This document shows, in pieces, positions 1-11,690 of a DNA stretch of 64,000 bases (its first letter is position 1; every line of letters starts with the position of its first letter). Made by a program: the position numbers and the translations under genes. The stretch is from the NCBI GenBank assembly GCA_963691815.1, contig OY829667.1:9954821-10018820 (forward strand), in the 5' to 3' direction. Origin of the DNA: Echiichthys vipera. Taxonomy: Eukaryota; Chordata; Actinopteri; Perciformes; Trachinidae. A model generated the notes under the pieces. It had not been told where the DNA came from and made no database searches. It saw only the letters and a list, made by a program, of their open reading frames with translations.

Positions 1-330
1 TAACTGATGACCACTCGGATTTAGATCCGGGAGGCCGTTCCTCCCAATCACGCCTCTCCAGGTGTCTCCATCATTGCCCATGTGGGCGTTGAAGTCTCCC
101 AGCAAAACTATGGAGTCCCCTACTGGAGCCCCATTCAGGACTCCATTCAGGGTCTCCAAGAAGGCCGAATACTCTGAACTGCTGTTCCGTGCATATGCAC
201 AAACAACAGTCAGAGTTTTCCCCCCTACCACCCGCAGGCGTAAGGAGGTGACCCTCTCGTCCACTGGAGTGAACTCCAACACCGCGGCGCTCAGCCAGGG
301 GTTTGTGAGTATCCCCACACCTGCCCAGCG
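1..330 (-). mobile_element. Non-LTR retrotransposon endonuclease fragment
   Basis: Read on the minus strand, one frame gives an AP-endonuclease-like stretch with the core LLGDFNAHMGNDGDTWRGV, preceded by a segment ending VCAYARNSSSEY. This matches the endonuclease domain of LINE retrotransposons common in fish genomes. The element runs off the left edge of the window and no reverse transcriptase follows within it, so it is a fragment. I cannot assign the LINE clade. Overlapping frames on both strands are shadows of this domain. Confidence 0.7.
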
Positions 331-520
331 CCTCACACCCTGGGCAACTCCATAGAAGAATAAGGTCCAACCCCTATCCAGGAGTACGGTTCCAGAACAG
401 AGACTGTGTGTGGGAGCAAGCCCCACCAGATCCCTGGCTTGTTCCAGGTCTTCAGTGTCCATGCCCAGGCACTGTTCATGGAACCATCTGTGGTATGTGT
501 CACATTGGATCTATAAAACA

Positions 521-1244
521 AGATTATTTCTTGGTTACAATCACAAATTCAGAACTGTCAGTATTGTCTGAACATGCAATATTGCACACTACACATCCAC
601 AGTATGTTTTCATACAATGGTTTTGTTAACAATGAACATATTCAATTTACTGTCAATATGTCTGTATATCTAAACACTCATATTTTACTATTTCAACTGC
701 TTTATACTGTATCTACTAATATTGCGTTCACAACTAAAAAAACTACTCCAAATGCTACTATGTCAGTGTTTAAGGCAAGGAGACACATGGTATGCTACAC
801 TGCATTTCAAAGAAAAACCTCACCCAGTTTGTCAATGGCTGCACAGGTCCAGGGGGCTTTGCTATGACACACATTGCACAATTGTTGTCCACATCAGACA
901 CTAAATTATCAAAATAAAATATAATAGTTTATACCAACATTTACTACTTATGATTGAACACAGTGGTGGGCAAAACAACCCCTTAAGCCCATGATAGACA
1001 TTAGCAACAACAACTAATTTTAATATATAATAATATAATAATATTTTGGTGTACAGTACATATTCAAATGCGTTTTATGAAAGAAATCCACAGTGAAAAG
1101 TTCTGTAAGTTTGTAAAAAGATACCTGAGGTCATCTAGAATTGACCGTAAACATCATAATACGGGCGCACTACAAATATACGTGCGGCTGGCTTGACTTC
1201 GGAGAAACAAATGGCGGCTCACTTGACCGCAGTAGCCTGAAGAG
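521..1244. other. Intergenic, no gene seen
   Basis: AT-rich sequence with short open frames that lack codon structure or similarity I recognise. It separates the LINE fragment from the gypsy-like fragment. Confidence 0.5.
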
Positions 1245-1850
1245 GTGATCACACTCACACACTTCACACCCAAGTCACAGGCAATTCTGCCATTCTATGT
1301 ATCCAGGCACTCATCCAAACCCATACTGGGAAACGAGGCGTGTGAAGAACTGCATCTTGTGAAAAGAGTGGATGTCGACTCATTAAAGGAGAAACAGACA
1401 ACAACAAAAGAGGATTTGACAGCCAAGCACCCAACCGTCTTTGAAGGTTTAGGTGAGTTTGCTGGAGAATATCACATTCACACTGATCCCAACGGCACAC
1501 CTGTTGTACACGGCTGTAGGGAAATACCATTATGGACAGGGTTAAACCCATCCTCACTGACTGGTGACTGAGCCCTCACCCTGGGTCAAAAGCCTGGTGG
1601 TCAAGAGGTTGCTTGGATCCCAGTGACCTAAACAAAGCTTTACCGGGGCAGCATTACTCCATCCCAACAACGGATGAAATTCTGTGCAGACTAGCAGGGA
1701 AGAAGCTTTTCACAGTGCTGGATGAGAAAGACGGATATTGGCAAATTAAGCTCAAATGGAAGTCTTCCCTTCTGTGTAAATTCAACACACCATGGGGGAG
1801 ACATCGATTCAAACGCTCACGTTATTCATGCAAGTGTCAGATTTTAAAAT
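1245..1850 (+). mobile_element. Ty3/gypsy retrotransposon RT fragment, decayed
   Basis: The first open frame (1245-1571) carries a pre-RT segment with GEYHIHTDPNGTPVVHG. A second frame, starting near 1613, carries DPSDLNKALPGQHYSIPTTD and then LDEKDGYWQIKL, the start of a Ty3/gypsy reverse transcriptase finger/palm region. The two halves lie in different frames with a short gap, so at least one frameshift or deletion separates them. The frame ends at a stop near 1850 before the catalytic YxDD box. No LTRs are visible, so this is a dead fragment. Confidence 0.75.
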
Positions 1851-2209
1851 AAAAGAAACAAAAACAAAAAACAGTATAGATTCAGAATGCACAGGGACGT
1901 GCATTGGGTAAAGAGGGAAGGAAGTAACTCATGTTAAAATATATATTATATATAAATAAGAATAAATAGTAAAACATCTGCATAACTAAGTTTAAAAGTT
2001 AATAGTGATTAATTTAATGTAATGGTGAATGCAACACGCTTCCTTATGATTCTATGTAAATCATCATAAATAGGATTAATTATAAGGTGCACCTGTCCAG
2101 CTAATGTTACCCCTGATCACGGAAAAGTACCTTTCACATTTATGCTTGTGCTCATTCATGTAACTTTTGGACTCAAATCTCTTTATTAAACGGGGAAACT
2201 CATGAGGCC

Positions 2210-2494
2210 TTGGTCCCTATAACAGGGTATATGCTCTTGTTTTTGAATGTAGAGTCTGACAACAACGAAGTCGACAACGTGATACAATTGTTTTGTATTT
2301 TGGGCAAATATCACATTCACAAGGCTGGATTTCTTCAGTGTCTTCCAACCACACACTTGTTTTATGGTGGACTTCAGACATTCTTTGACTCTGTATGTAA
2401 AGTAACTGTATGCTTATGTGATAAAAAGAAAGCTGCCTTAAACGGGACATCCCTGCATGGACTCGATCCTCCAACCTTCTGTTTAACAGCTTGA
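2210..2494 (+). mobile_element. LINE ORF2 C-terminal tail fragment (L1-like)
   Basis: The translated frame contains CILGKYHIHKAGF followed by LQTFFDSVCKV. This resembles the conserved extreme C-terminus of fish L1-type ORF2 proteins, which have an L-G-K-x-x-I-H-K box followed by an amphipathic F-x-x-L-x-x-x-F segment. Nothing upstream looks like reverse transcriptase, so it is a 5'-truncated remnant. Assignment is by motif only. Confidence 0.45.
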
Positions 2495-2814
2495 AACCCA
2501 ACCCGCTGTTCTTTTGTTTGTTTTCCTTCTTAGTTTTACAAACAAATGACTAACAATGTGACACACAGGTAAGATCTGTCACCGTTCATGGTTTTGGTCG
2601 ATTGATTGTAGTCCTTTTGAAATCATGCCTGTGAATAGTAATAGCTGTTCTTAAATGTATTTCCTTTTTGATCCGTTTCCTGTGCCGCTGTAGCACTAAG
2701 AGCTACTAATACAGCTGCCTAAATGTATTTATTTAGAAAACGTGCAGTTTTTTGTCACTACAGCGTTGCAAAATTGCACGGTACAGTCAGAAATCCCGCA
2801 AGGGAAAAGCAATT

Positions 2815-3085
2815 CTTCTTCACTGAAAAACCTTAGAGGCGTGTATATGAGATCAAAATGAAAGCTGAACTCTAAAAGAATAAAAATAAGTCGTCCTTTA
2901 TTTACCCCAGAGGGGATTTAAACATGTGACAAACACAGATGCAAACAGGACCTGTACACAGAAGCGATGCACAGGGGGTGAACTGACGCCTGTCCGCACA
3001 TACCTCCATACATGGAATCCTGGGCGGGTCTCGATCCGACGACCCTCTGATTCCTAAAACAAGCCCCAGTCTACTGCTGCCACAG
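2815..3085 (-). mobile_element. tRNA-headed SINE-like element
   Basis: On the minus strand the head carries a B-box-like GGATCGAGACC. The tail (AGGTCCTGTTTG then TGTGTTTGT, ending in an AT-rich segment with AATAAA) matches the tail of the plus-strand copy at 3700-3965. A related tail in two nearby opposite-facing copies supports a SINE. Boundaries are approximate. Confidence 0.45.
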
Positions 3086-3197
3086 GTGGGTGTGGTTGAT
3101 GTGATCCCACTAAGATGATCCGTAGTCTTTCTTTGCTTTAACTTTCAATATCCGTCCGACTGTATCCAATGATTTTGGACACAAGAATATGCTGCTA

Positions 3198-3478
3198 AGA
3201 GGGGCGGCTGTGAATCAGTGGGTCGTCATCCAATTGAGAGATTGGCGCATCGATCCCCAGCTCCCCCGGTCCACATGTCGAAGTGTCCTTGGGCGAGACA
3301 CTGAAAACCGAATTGCTCCCTGTGCTGCGCATGGGTGTGTGAACGTGGTGTGAATGGTTAGATTAGATGGTATGTAGATGTCCACTGCAGTGTGTGAAAG
3401 TGACAAGTAGTGTGAAAGCGCATTGAGTAGTCAGAAGACTAGAAAGGCGCTATGTAGGTACAAGACCATTTACCATGC
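3198..3478 (+). mobile_element. tRNA-derived SINE
   Basis: The head resembles a tRNA promoter: an A-box-like TGTGAATCAGTGGG near 3209, then a B-box-like region around 3250 (GCATCGATCCCC). The body (TGTCCTTGGGCGAGACACTG, then AAAGCGCATTGAGTAGTC and AAAGGCGCTATGTAGGTAC) is a pattern I recognise as highly repeated in teleost genomes. The copy is mutated and has no coding capacity. Confidence 0.65.
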
Positions 3479-3699
3479 TACTGATGATGTGTGCTGTTCT
3501 TTCTGCCGTCAGTCTTTTGCCCCTGGTTTCTTTAACCTTTATCACGTAAACAAGTTTAAACATTCACATAAATTTGACATTAGCACAGCCGTAGACGGTG
3601 ATAAAGTAAGACAACGCATGCAAATACAGCTGCAAAGGCTGAACTCAATCATAAAGACAGGGTGTTTCATGTTCAAGGCAAACTTTTTAGCAATATAAA

Positions 3700-3965
3700 A
3701 GTCCCTGTGTGGACCATGAATGGTGCGTGGACTTGTGGCTGGAGAGGTGCCAGTTCATCTCCTGGGCACTGCTGAGGTGCTGTTGAGCAAGGCACCAAGC
3801 CCCCAACTGCTGGAGGCGCTGAGCCATTGGCAGCCCCCTCGCTATGACATCTCTCCATTAATTGCATGTATATAGGTCCTGTTTGTGCATGTGTTTGTAT
3901 TTCGGGCCTGTATAATAACAGAGTGAAAAAATTGAATTTTCCTTGCAGTATAAATAAGTTATTCT
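3700..3965 (+). mobile_element. SINE-like fish interspersed repeat
   Basis: The sequence contains GGCTGGAGAGGTGCCAGTTC, TTGAGCAAGGCACCAAGC and the tail CGGGCCTGTATAATAACAGA followed by a TTCCTTGCAGTATAAATAA-like 3' end. This is a familiar high-copy teleost repeat. It shares its tail with the minus-strand copy at 2815-3085. Confidence 0.6.
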
Positions 3966-4489
3966 TCTTTATTCATGCATTTTTTGTATTTATTCATTAC
4001 TATATTAATAAATGTATGCAATTATTTAATTATTGAGACTTAAATCATGTTTAGCCCTCCACAAAAATGACCTAAGATAATCAATAAAGACAAGAATCTC
4101 ATAGCTTTTCATCACATTTTTATCATGTATGGTCATGAGTGGAGAGAAAGAGCCAGTAATGCAGCTGTATACAGAGTTCAAATCTTAACTTTTTTTTTGT
4201 TTTTTAAAAAGAACACAAACTTAATTAAAAAAAAGAGGAAGTTGCACTCGGCTTTACGATACCTTTTTTTGTTTTTAAATTAAGCCATCTAAAATGGACA
4301 ATAACAACAACAATAATCATAGTAGCAGTCAACGTAATAGTCTTACCACTGAAAGCAGAGGATGATTGTTTAGTCTGAATTCTATTATACTTCTTGCTAA
4401 GATCGGATGCGGGGCAGCCCCCCCTAAGATTCGCATTAACAGACTTCAGAAGCTGGTGAATTAAAGAAGAAAAAAAAAAACAACCCTTG
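3966..4489. other. Intergenic, no gene seen
   Basis: AT-rich DNA with homopolymer runs between the SINE cluster and the probable 3' end of gabarap. No coding signal was seen. Confidence 0.5.
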
Positions 4490-4498
4490 CTACTTCAG

Positions 4499-4504
4499 TT
4501 TATT
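4499..4504 (-). terminator. Candidate gabarap polyadenylation signal
   Basis: AATAAA on the minus strand, about 505 bp beyond the gabarap stop codon. It would give a 3' UTR of roughly 0.5 kb. Other signals cannot be excluded. Confidence 0.45.
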
Positions 4505-5008
4505 TTTATAGGAAAGTTACGGCTGCAAAAGAGTTTTCCTTTACTCTGCAACAAAATAATAATAATAATCTTCCTTCAACTGGTAGATGCTATCAACTCC
4601 ATCACCTCGACTCAAATGTATACTCCCACAAGCCGACACGTCTTCCCTTAACCCTGGGGTAACTATATTTATGGCCTAGTTCTTACATTATCTCATTATG
4701 TCTCCGTTTATTTTCAATAAGTATGATCAATTACGACACTAGAAAAATAACTGGCCATGAGACCGCTTAGCCCGAGTCGCTACTGAAAAGGAAAGTAGAG
4801 GCAAATACAATTCAGACTGCAGAATAATAAAGACATAAATGGGTGAGAGAGAGAGAGGGATGGGGTGGGGGTAACGTATGGGTGGTGAAAGTGCATTGGA
4901 CATATTTACTCTGGGAACTCTAGGCTGCTGAGCTGGATTTAATATTTAAATGAATGCATGGTGGAGGTCTCAGTAAGGTGGTAGTGGTTGGAGGAGGTGG
5001 GGGTGGGC

Positions 5009-8000
5009 TCAGATTTCCCTTTGGCTGCTCCCGTACACGCTCTCATCGCTGTAGGCAATGTAGAGGAAAAAGTCCTCTTCATGGTGCTCCTGGGGAAGAC
5101 GGTGAGAACATGTTAGCACATTAAATAGGTAGAGGGAAGCTCGCTTTATTAGAATAATCCACAATAATCCTCCATTTCATTTAATTTTTATTGCATCACT
5201 AGTTTTTAAATGTGCCTGTTTTTAGCCGTTTTATCCCGTTGCATCTTTGTACCTTGACTTACATCTTAAATACAGCCTGCCTGTGGTTAAATGTATTGGT
5301 TTTATTGCATTATGTAAAGTGTCTTTGAGGACCTTTGAAAAGCCCTATACAAATCAAATGTATTATTATTTATGATAAAAAGGAAGCAAATGTGTGGATA
5401 AAGAGAGCAGAGTCTGAGGTAGAAAGTGATCCTTGCCTGGTACAACAGTCCCATGGTAGCTGAGGTGGGTGGAATGACGTTGTTTACAAAGAAGAAGAGC
5501 GCGTCCTCTGCTCGCAAGTGGATTCTTTTTCGGATGAGGAAGTAAAACTGGCCCACTATTAAAAAAAAGACAGTCAACCAGATTGACAAAATGTTAGTTT
5601 CTCCGTACAAGTGACTTTTAAATGTCAGGAATCTTGGTACATTATAAAACGTCTACCTGTCAGGTCGGAGGGGACAAGGTATTTCTTCTTGTCCAGATCT
5701 CCTATTCTAGCTTTGGGGGCTTTCTCCACGATTACCTGAAAAATTAAAAAAACAATTTCTCTTTAATATAACAACATAATCTCGTACACGGTCCACTGAA
5801 CAAAGGCTGTGCGCATGGAGAGAGAAAGGCTTTAATAATATAGAGCGCAACCAAAATCTGTTAAAGAATAAGACCATAAATGTGGAAATATAAAAGAGAA
5901 ATAAACTAAATAATAAATACAAATGGAAATATAAGGAACATAAAAGAACAATTATATGCATTTTCATTTATTTTCCACATTTACACGTTCTTCTATTTCT
6001 GTATAGGGAAACGCAAAAGCAACAGGGAAAGAATGAGGAAAATAAAGGAAATGAAAGTAAAAAACAGAAAAAAAGAAACAATTTCTAAGGATTTTTTAAA
6101 TATTTTTTACACATTTTGAAATTTATACATACAGAAATAAATTAACAAATAAATGTGAATGTATAAGAATCTTATATTTTGTTATTCGTCTTTACGTTTC
6201 CACATTATTTATCATTTTATTTATTAGCCCATGCAGGGTTCGGAGAACGTTTCCAAGGTCAAATTTTAGCACTTTTAAAGCTATTTCTAGTTCAATTTTA
6301 AAGCTTTTCTAGTCGTGGTAAATTCCACATTTCTACAAATATATACATATAAAAAATTATTATTTCACTTAAAAAAAAAATCACATTAAATGAGACAGTA
6401 TTATGCTTAAAAAAACTAAAATGGTGTTTTGTAATACCATTTAATTACATTTATATTCTTACGCTCTTTCTAAGACATGCGGCTACGGCTACAACTTCAA
6501 GCACTTGATCCAAAATTCAAGCACTTTTCAAACCTTGAAAACACAACATTAAAATTCAAGCATTTTCAAGGATTTCCAGCACCGTACGAACCCTGCACAT
6601 TTATTTTTAGGCTCCGTATCACAGGAGTTTTCACCTTTCTGAGAAAAAGGATGTGAGAATACACGATATCGTCAGTCAAGCGAAGACTGAAACATTTTTA
6701 AACCGCACGTTGCGTTTCGTTTTAACAGTATATGGTATTTTGTAGTTGTTCAGTTAGACGGACGGTGGTATTTTTATATATTTATAATTCAGAGCTAGGA
6801 TTTAGTGCAGGGGGCTGACAGGAGTGCAAAAGTTAAACCTCCTTTAAGTGTCTTCTCTTCGGTCTAAAATTAGGATTACCTGCCCACACACGTGCACACA
6901 CACACACAGCAGTAAGGCCTCATTGTAAAAGCTTAGCTGATGAGTCGGTGGCCAGAAAATGAACAAACGGAAATTGATTAATTATTTTTTACAAAGCAAA
7001 ACTTTGGTAGTTCCAGCTCTTTAATTTAATCTTGTATTATTATTATTATTATAATTATTACTATAACATGTTGCTAAGTATCGCCTGTCATCGCCATTTA
7101 ATATTAATTTTAATACCATGAGCTCTATAATGTTGATTATCATGTGAAATATATCTGTATTACATCATGTTATGTCATTTGCACTTTAGTTTTAACCTAT
7201 TTGATGCTCTTTCTTTTACTGTTATCTTAGTGTTATTATCTTATATTAATTTTTTTTATATCTTACATTGTTATTGTAATTGTTACTGCAAGTTTGGAGC
7301 AATCTGGAGCAAGAATTCCTTTCAGGATAATAAAGTCCTATCTTATCTCTCAAATATCTCCTGGTTTTCTCTTCTTAAGTATATGTGGCTTATGTATTAT
7401 TGATCACTATAAGGTCAGTTTGAGTGGCTGTGGACTAAACCATCTATAAGAGCCGGGGAGGCGTAAACAAGTCTCCTGTTTGTTGACACACTATTTTAAG
7501 GTGCACTGCTGTGAGCGTTTCACCGCACAGCCCCAGTCCAGACCACAATCAGCCTGTTTTTATGTATCTATTTTATAAAAGCTTTACTCAAGGAAACAAT
7601 TGTAACAAACAGAATTTAGAGAGACAGATTTTCCCCCATTTTTATCAAATCACGCTAAAATCCTACAGAAACAAACCATCAAACCCCATTTAAGAGAAAA
7701 ACAACAGACTGAACCCACCCATCCAGGTAGCCTCCATGCAGTCAAGTACAGTACTTACATTATGATCATCCTTTAAACTGTATGTGGTTCACTGTAATAA
7801 CCAGCACGGCCTTTATCAGCACTGTGGCGTTATATTATCCGTGTATTTGATTTAGTAATGTAATATTAAAGTAAATAAACGCGGAAGGATTAGCACACGG
7901 CGTTAGCAGGAGCTGGCCTGTGTGCTGAGGCCGACATTATCTCACCTCTAACGGGTGTGCCGTTTACCACCGTGATAGTCAACCACGGCTAAAGATAAAG

Positions 8001-8208
8001 ATAACAGGGTGTAGCTACAACTGAAAAACGTGTTATACCGATTTAAAGTGCGTATATTAGGTGTCGTTGAAGAAAGGCTAAACCGCGCTAGCATTACGAG
8101 CTAACGGCGGCTACTCACAGGCACTCTGTCCGGATACTTCTTCCTTATTTTCTCGCCTTCGGACCGTCTTTTCTCAAAGGGGTGCTCTTCTTTGTACTGG
8201 AACTTCAT
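5009..8208 (-). CDS. gabarap: GABARAP, ubiquitin-like Atg8-family protein
   Basis: Four coding exons: 8119-8208, 5657-5735, 5437-5555, 5009-5089 (369 nt, 122 aa). The protein starts MKFQYKEEHPFEKRRSEGEK and contains VIVEKAPKARIGDLDKKKY, GQFYFLIRKRIHLRAEDALF and DFFLYIAYSDESVYG, an almost exact match to vertebrate GABARAP rather than GABARAPL1/L2 (KRRSEGEK, ARIGDL). Atg8 proteins are cleaved by ATG4 after Gly116, conjugated to phosphatidylethanolamine and recruit cargo receptors on autophagosomes. They also bind GABA-A receptor and tubulin. Two oddities are visible. Intron 3 has a GC donor (CAG/GCAAGG), and six residues (SSQREI) follow Gly116 where mammals have a single Leu. Phases agree across all junctions, with the valine codon split G/TG between exons 2 and 3. 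Ortholog suffix (a/b) is not determined. Confidence 0.96.
6234..6595. mobile_element. hAT-like MITE in gabarap intron 1
   Basis: A 362-bp element bounded by inverted ends CAGGGTTCG... and ...CGAACCCTG. Its interior is rich in CAAGCACTT and TTCAAGG-type words, a recognisable fish miniature element. Ends starting CAGGG suggest hAT. I do not see a clear 8-bp target duplication. It lies inside the 2.4-kb first intron of gabarap and carries no ORF. Confidence 0.6.
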
Positions 8209-8440
8209 CTTTAAAAGAGATGACAGACAACAAGTCGGTCACTCCTTAGGTTTACACGACAGCGGTGTTGCTCAAAGGAACTGCTCAAATCGCTGACACA
8301 CACACGACAAAAACAAACGATGCTAACTAGCCCCTTTAGCTCCTCACAGCTGTTTTTCCTAGTGCGACTGCGGCGGAGGGATACAATAACATAACATGAC
8401 GTCGCAGAGAGTTCGCCAAGGTAGACTTCACGCTGCACCC
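8209..8440 (-). promoter_or_regulatory. gabarap 5' UTR and promoter region
   Basis: Sequence immediately upstream of the gabarap ATG (minus strand) is less AT-rich than its surroundings and includes a CRE-like GACGTCAT near 8396-8405. No TATA box is obvious, as expected for a housekeeping gene. The transcription start cannot be fixed from sequence. Confidence 0.4.
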
Positions 8441-11091
8441 ACACCACGGTAACGTTAAATTCTCAAAACGGGGTGTTACATTCAAGTGCAGTGTCTTCCT
8501 TTATTATTATTATTTTTAAAAGTGGTTTAAAGGGTCGTTTTTTGTGGAACTATTTTATTTTGATCAACCGCCGCGCGTTAAGACAGTGGGGCAGGGCGGT
8601 GAAGAGGCAGCTGTCCTTGTCATATGACCGAGGCCCAGCAGTTAGCAGAGAAAACAGAAACTGGAAAACATGTGGTGTTCAAACACAAGTGTTGGCTCTG
8701 GAGCTTAACGGGGCTGTAAATACCTGATCAAAGACATTCAGCAGGTCGTCAAGGAAATTAGGGGTATTTTTAATGAATATGGAGCTTATGTTCACCATGC
8801 TATTCACTCATTATCAGAGCTCAGGGGCTTGAAGTTTCGCAATTTCCATTGTTGCCACATCAGACACAATCAATGGTCAGGCAGGGAGGTCTTATGGAAG
8901 ACCACAGGGAGGACCTATTACATAATCCTATCCTATCCTAATGCAAACATATGCACATTTTATCACACTGATGACAGCTGCTCCTTCTGGAGAAAGTGTC
9001 GTTTATTTATTATTAAAGTGTCCATTTTGTACCACCTTTTGGAAAGCTTTGTAAAATTCTCCTTTTTCTAAAACTACAGTTAGGTATCACTTCGATATGA
9101 GGTTGGTAAATTCCATGTACATAAAGTCAAAATGTCATTCCGATTATTTTTTGATTGAATTAAAAATACATTTTGAGTCTCTGTCACATGTTGAATTCAA
9201 CAAAAAATGTTTATCAGCTATTGAATTTTATTCAAATTACATTCAGTGAACCTATATATAATATATATATAATAATTTGTTTTTTATAGTTTATATATAT
9301 TTTTATTTCTTTTAGTTTCTTTTTTATAGTTTATTTCTTTTATTAGACTTATTCATTTATTTACTTATGATGTTGTCATTTCTAATATTATTTATCTACT
9401 ATTTATTATTTATCTAAATGTTTTGATAATGTTTGTCCTTACATCATTTCGTTGTGTGCCTTTGTCATGTTGAATGTCTGTCGCTTTGTTTGTTTGTTCC
9501 TTTTTCAATTATTCATACTATTTAATGATAAATAATGTTTTTTTAAAAAAGAATAAAGGGAGGACTGAATTAAAAAAATGCACTTTTTAAATTTGGTTAT
9601 TGCATTATTTTATTTTTTCTTATTTTTTAAATTGTATTCATATTCTTACTTGTATTCATTATGCTCTCATTTATTTGATCTATATTTATACTGAATATGT
9701 ATCTTCTTCCATCTTGATAAATATTGTTGAATAATTGTCAGGCCCTTTACGTGCCAAGCCTAATGCTAATGCGTGGTTTTTATTACTTAATGTCTTTCAA
9801 CTGTAATCTTCTTTCAACGTGTGCTTAAGATTACTGTACTAGTTCAATTCTACAAGGAAAATGTCTCATCCATAAAGCTGCATGTTCAAAATTTCAACCT
9901 TTAATCCCTTCAAAATTGTTTTTTAATTTTATTTTTATTAATGAATTAAATGTGGTTATAAAGCCTCCCTTTCAATTCATTTTTTGTATTTATTTATTTA
10001 CTTTGTATTTATTGTTTTATTTTTTTACTATTCTTCTTTAATTTACTCATGTAACATCATTTAAGATTTAATGTTCATTGAAGGGAAAAATGACTGCCTT
10101 ATATATATATAATTTCAAAAAGTATGACGCAGATCTGTTCTACAGTTGTTTGTGTCACATGTTTGTGAGAATGTGCAATTAAGTTGTGGGGGAAAATAAT
10201 AACTGTGCCAGTTATGGAAATACCCTGACAGTCCAAATCTCTTACTGCATTTTAACTGTGGAGCTCATGTATTCAGAGACAGGGCCACAGTTTACCATTC
10301 ATGTGTCTTGAAACACTCTGCTAACCTGCATGTGATGTATGACTCACTCCGTCTACTCAGGTGACAAATTCACCTCAACTCCCCTTTGTGCTTTGACAGA
10401 CTTCTCTTTAACAAAGGAAGCACTTCTGAAAGTGAAACAACTCCCCGTTCAAACCAGAATTACCAGTAAACAGATATTCTTAGGTACTCATTGTAACGTT
10501 TTCTGCTCTAACACACTCGTGGATGTTTGTTTTCTTCCAGTTCCAGAGAGCCTCATTGTCGGACTTCATGTATGACAGATCTACATCATAAATGGCGGAT
10601 GAGCGAGTATAAAATCTCTTTATTTGGTCTCCTAACAGAGGAGCAATTAGGCCATGACACCCATGTCCCCCTTACACTGGGCCATTTTTGCTGCCTGTTA
10701 TAGTTTCTCCCACAAGATAGTCTTCATCATCAGTAACAAATTCCAAGTAACGCCCTTCCCCTTCCAGCACAAACCATGACGTGGTCCCCAACAACTGACT
10801 CCCCCACATTGCCTACTCAGCAACTACTGCGCAGTCTTGCCCCATCAGAGGTCAGTGGTAAGTCGCTGCTCTAAGTTACAGTAATCTCGGTATTTTCCAA
10901 CTCCACGTGTAGCAACTCCTTGCTGCATCTACTAGTGGACTGTACTGTGCATCAAAGACGCAGCAGCCTTCCCTCTCTCAATCTTCAAGGAAGACGTGGA
11001 AGAGGAAAAATGAAAAAGAAAGTCTTCCCCTTTCCCAGAAACTGTCGACAAACGCTACAGAGGTGGCTGGTTGAAACTCTTCCCAGAGTTA
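8441..11091. other. Intergenic, AT-rich, no gene seen
   Basis: About 2.6 kb upstream of gabarap, strongly AT-rich between 9090 and 10100 with many TTTATT words. Short open frames (for example 8473-8727, 10339-10575 and 10920-11198) show no recognisable domain and no splice-linked partners. I see no gene here. Confidence 0.5.
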
Positions 11092-11099
11092 CTCTAAAG

Positions 11100-11302
11100 C
11101 AGGGGTGCCCAACCCTGCTCCTGGAGAGCTACTGCCCTGCATGTTTGAGGTTTCTCTCTGCTCCAACACACCTGACTCTAATCATTATCAAACTGTGACA
11201 AGCTTCAGCTGCTTGATAACCAGCACATCATTAATCAGGTGTGTTGGAGCAGGGAGAAACCTAAAACATGCAGCTCTCCAGGAGCAGGGTTGGGCAGCCC
11301 TG
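11100..11302. mobile_element. Foldback hAT-type MITE with 8-bp target duplication
   Basis: A 203-bp near-palindrome. The left arm CAGGGGTGCCCAACCCTGCT and the right arm ending in GGGTTGGGCAGCCCTG are inverted copies, and the matching continues inward through GCTCCAACACACCTGA and TCAGGTGTGTTGGAGC. It is flanked by CTCTAAAG (11092-11099) and CTCTGAAG (11303-11310), an 8-bp target-site duplication with one mismatch. End sequence and duplication length both fit the hAT superfamily. No transposase. Confidence 0.85.
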
Positions 11303-11436
11303 CTCTGAAGAACGATAAATGCATGTTTTAAAACCATCATCAGGAAGAAGTACACATGTTGTACAGTTGCCTACCCCTGCATGTGAATGACTAGAATTAA
11401 AAGGAAGAATATCTAATATTTAAATCAATATATACT

Positions 11437-11690
11437 ACGGAGATCAAAATTAAGAGAACAAAGTATAAATACTTCTAAAGTGTCATGGTTGGTCAGGAGT
11501 TGGGCCTCTTGCACAGCTACATGGCAGGGGACAGTGCAAATGGTTATGTGAACCTCCTTCAGCAGCACGCATACCTTCACTGTAATTGTCTCCTATCAGC
11601 TGCAATTTTCATGCAAGACAATGCTCCCTGTCACTCTGCTAACTTGAATTAACCGCTCTCTCAAAACCTTGAACCGTGAGTTATTACAGG
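11437..11690 (+). mobile_element. Decayed Tc1/mariner-like fragment
   Basis: Starts with GGAGATCAAAATTAAGAGAAC, an end sequence that reappears inverted at the far end of the copy at 30340-30870. Then it shares GCTACATGGCAGGG, GTTATGTGAACCTCCTT and GCAATTTTCATGCAAGACAA with that copy. The last phrase corresponds to the QDNA region of Tc1 transposases. Internal deletions and stops make it nonfunctional. Confidence 0.6.

Noticed and set aside
3010..3085. A functional tRNA gene on the minus strand
   Set aside because: Only a B-box-like segment is clear, no complete cloverleaf was found, and the sequence continues into a SINE-type tail.
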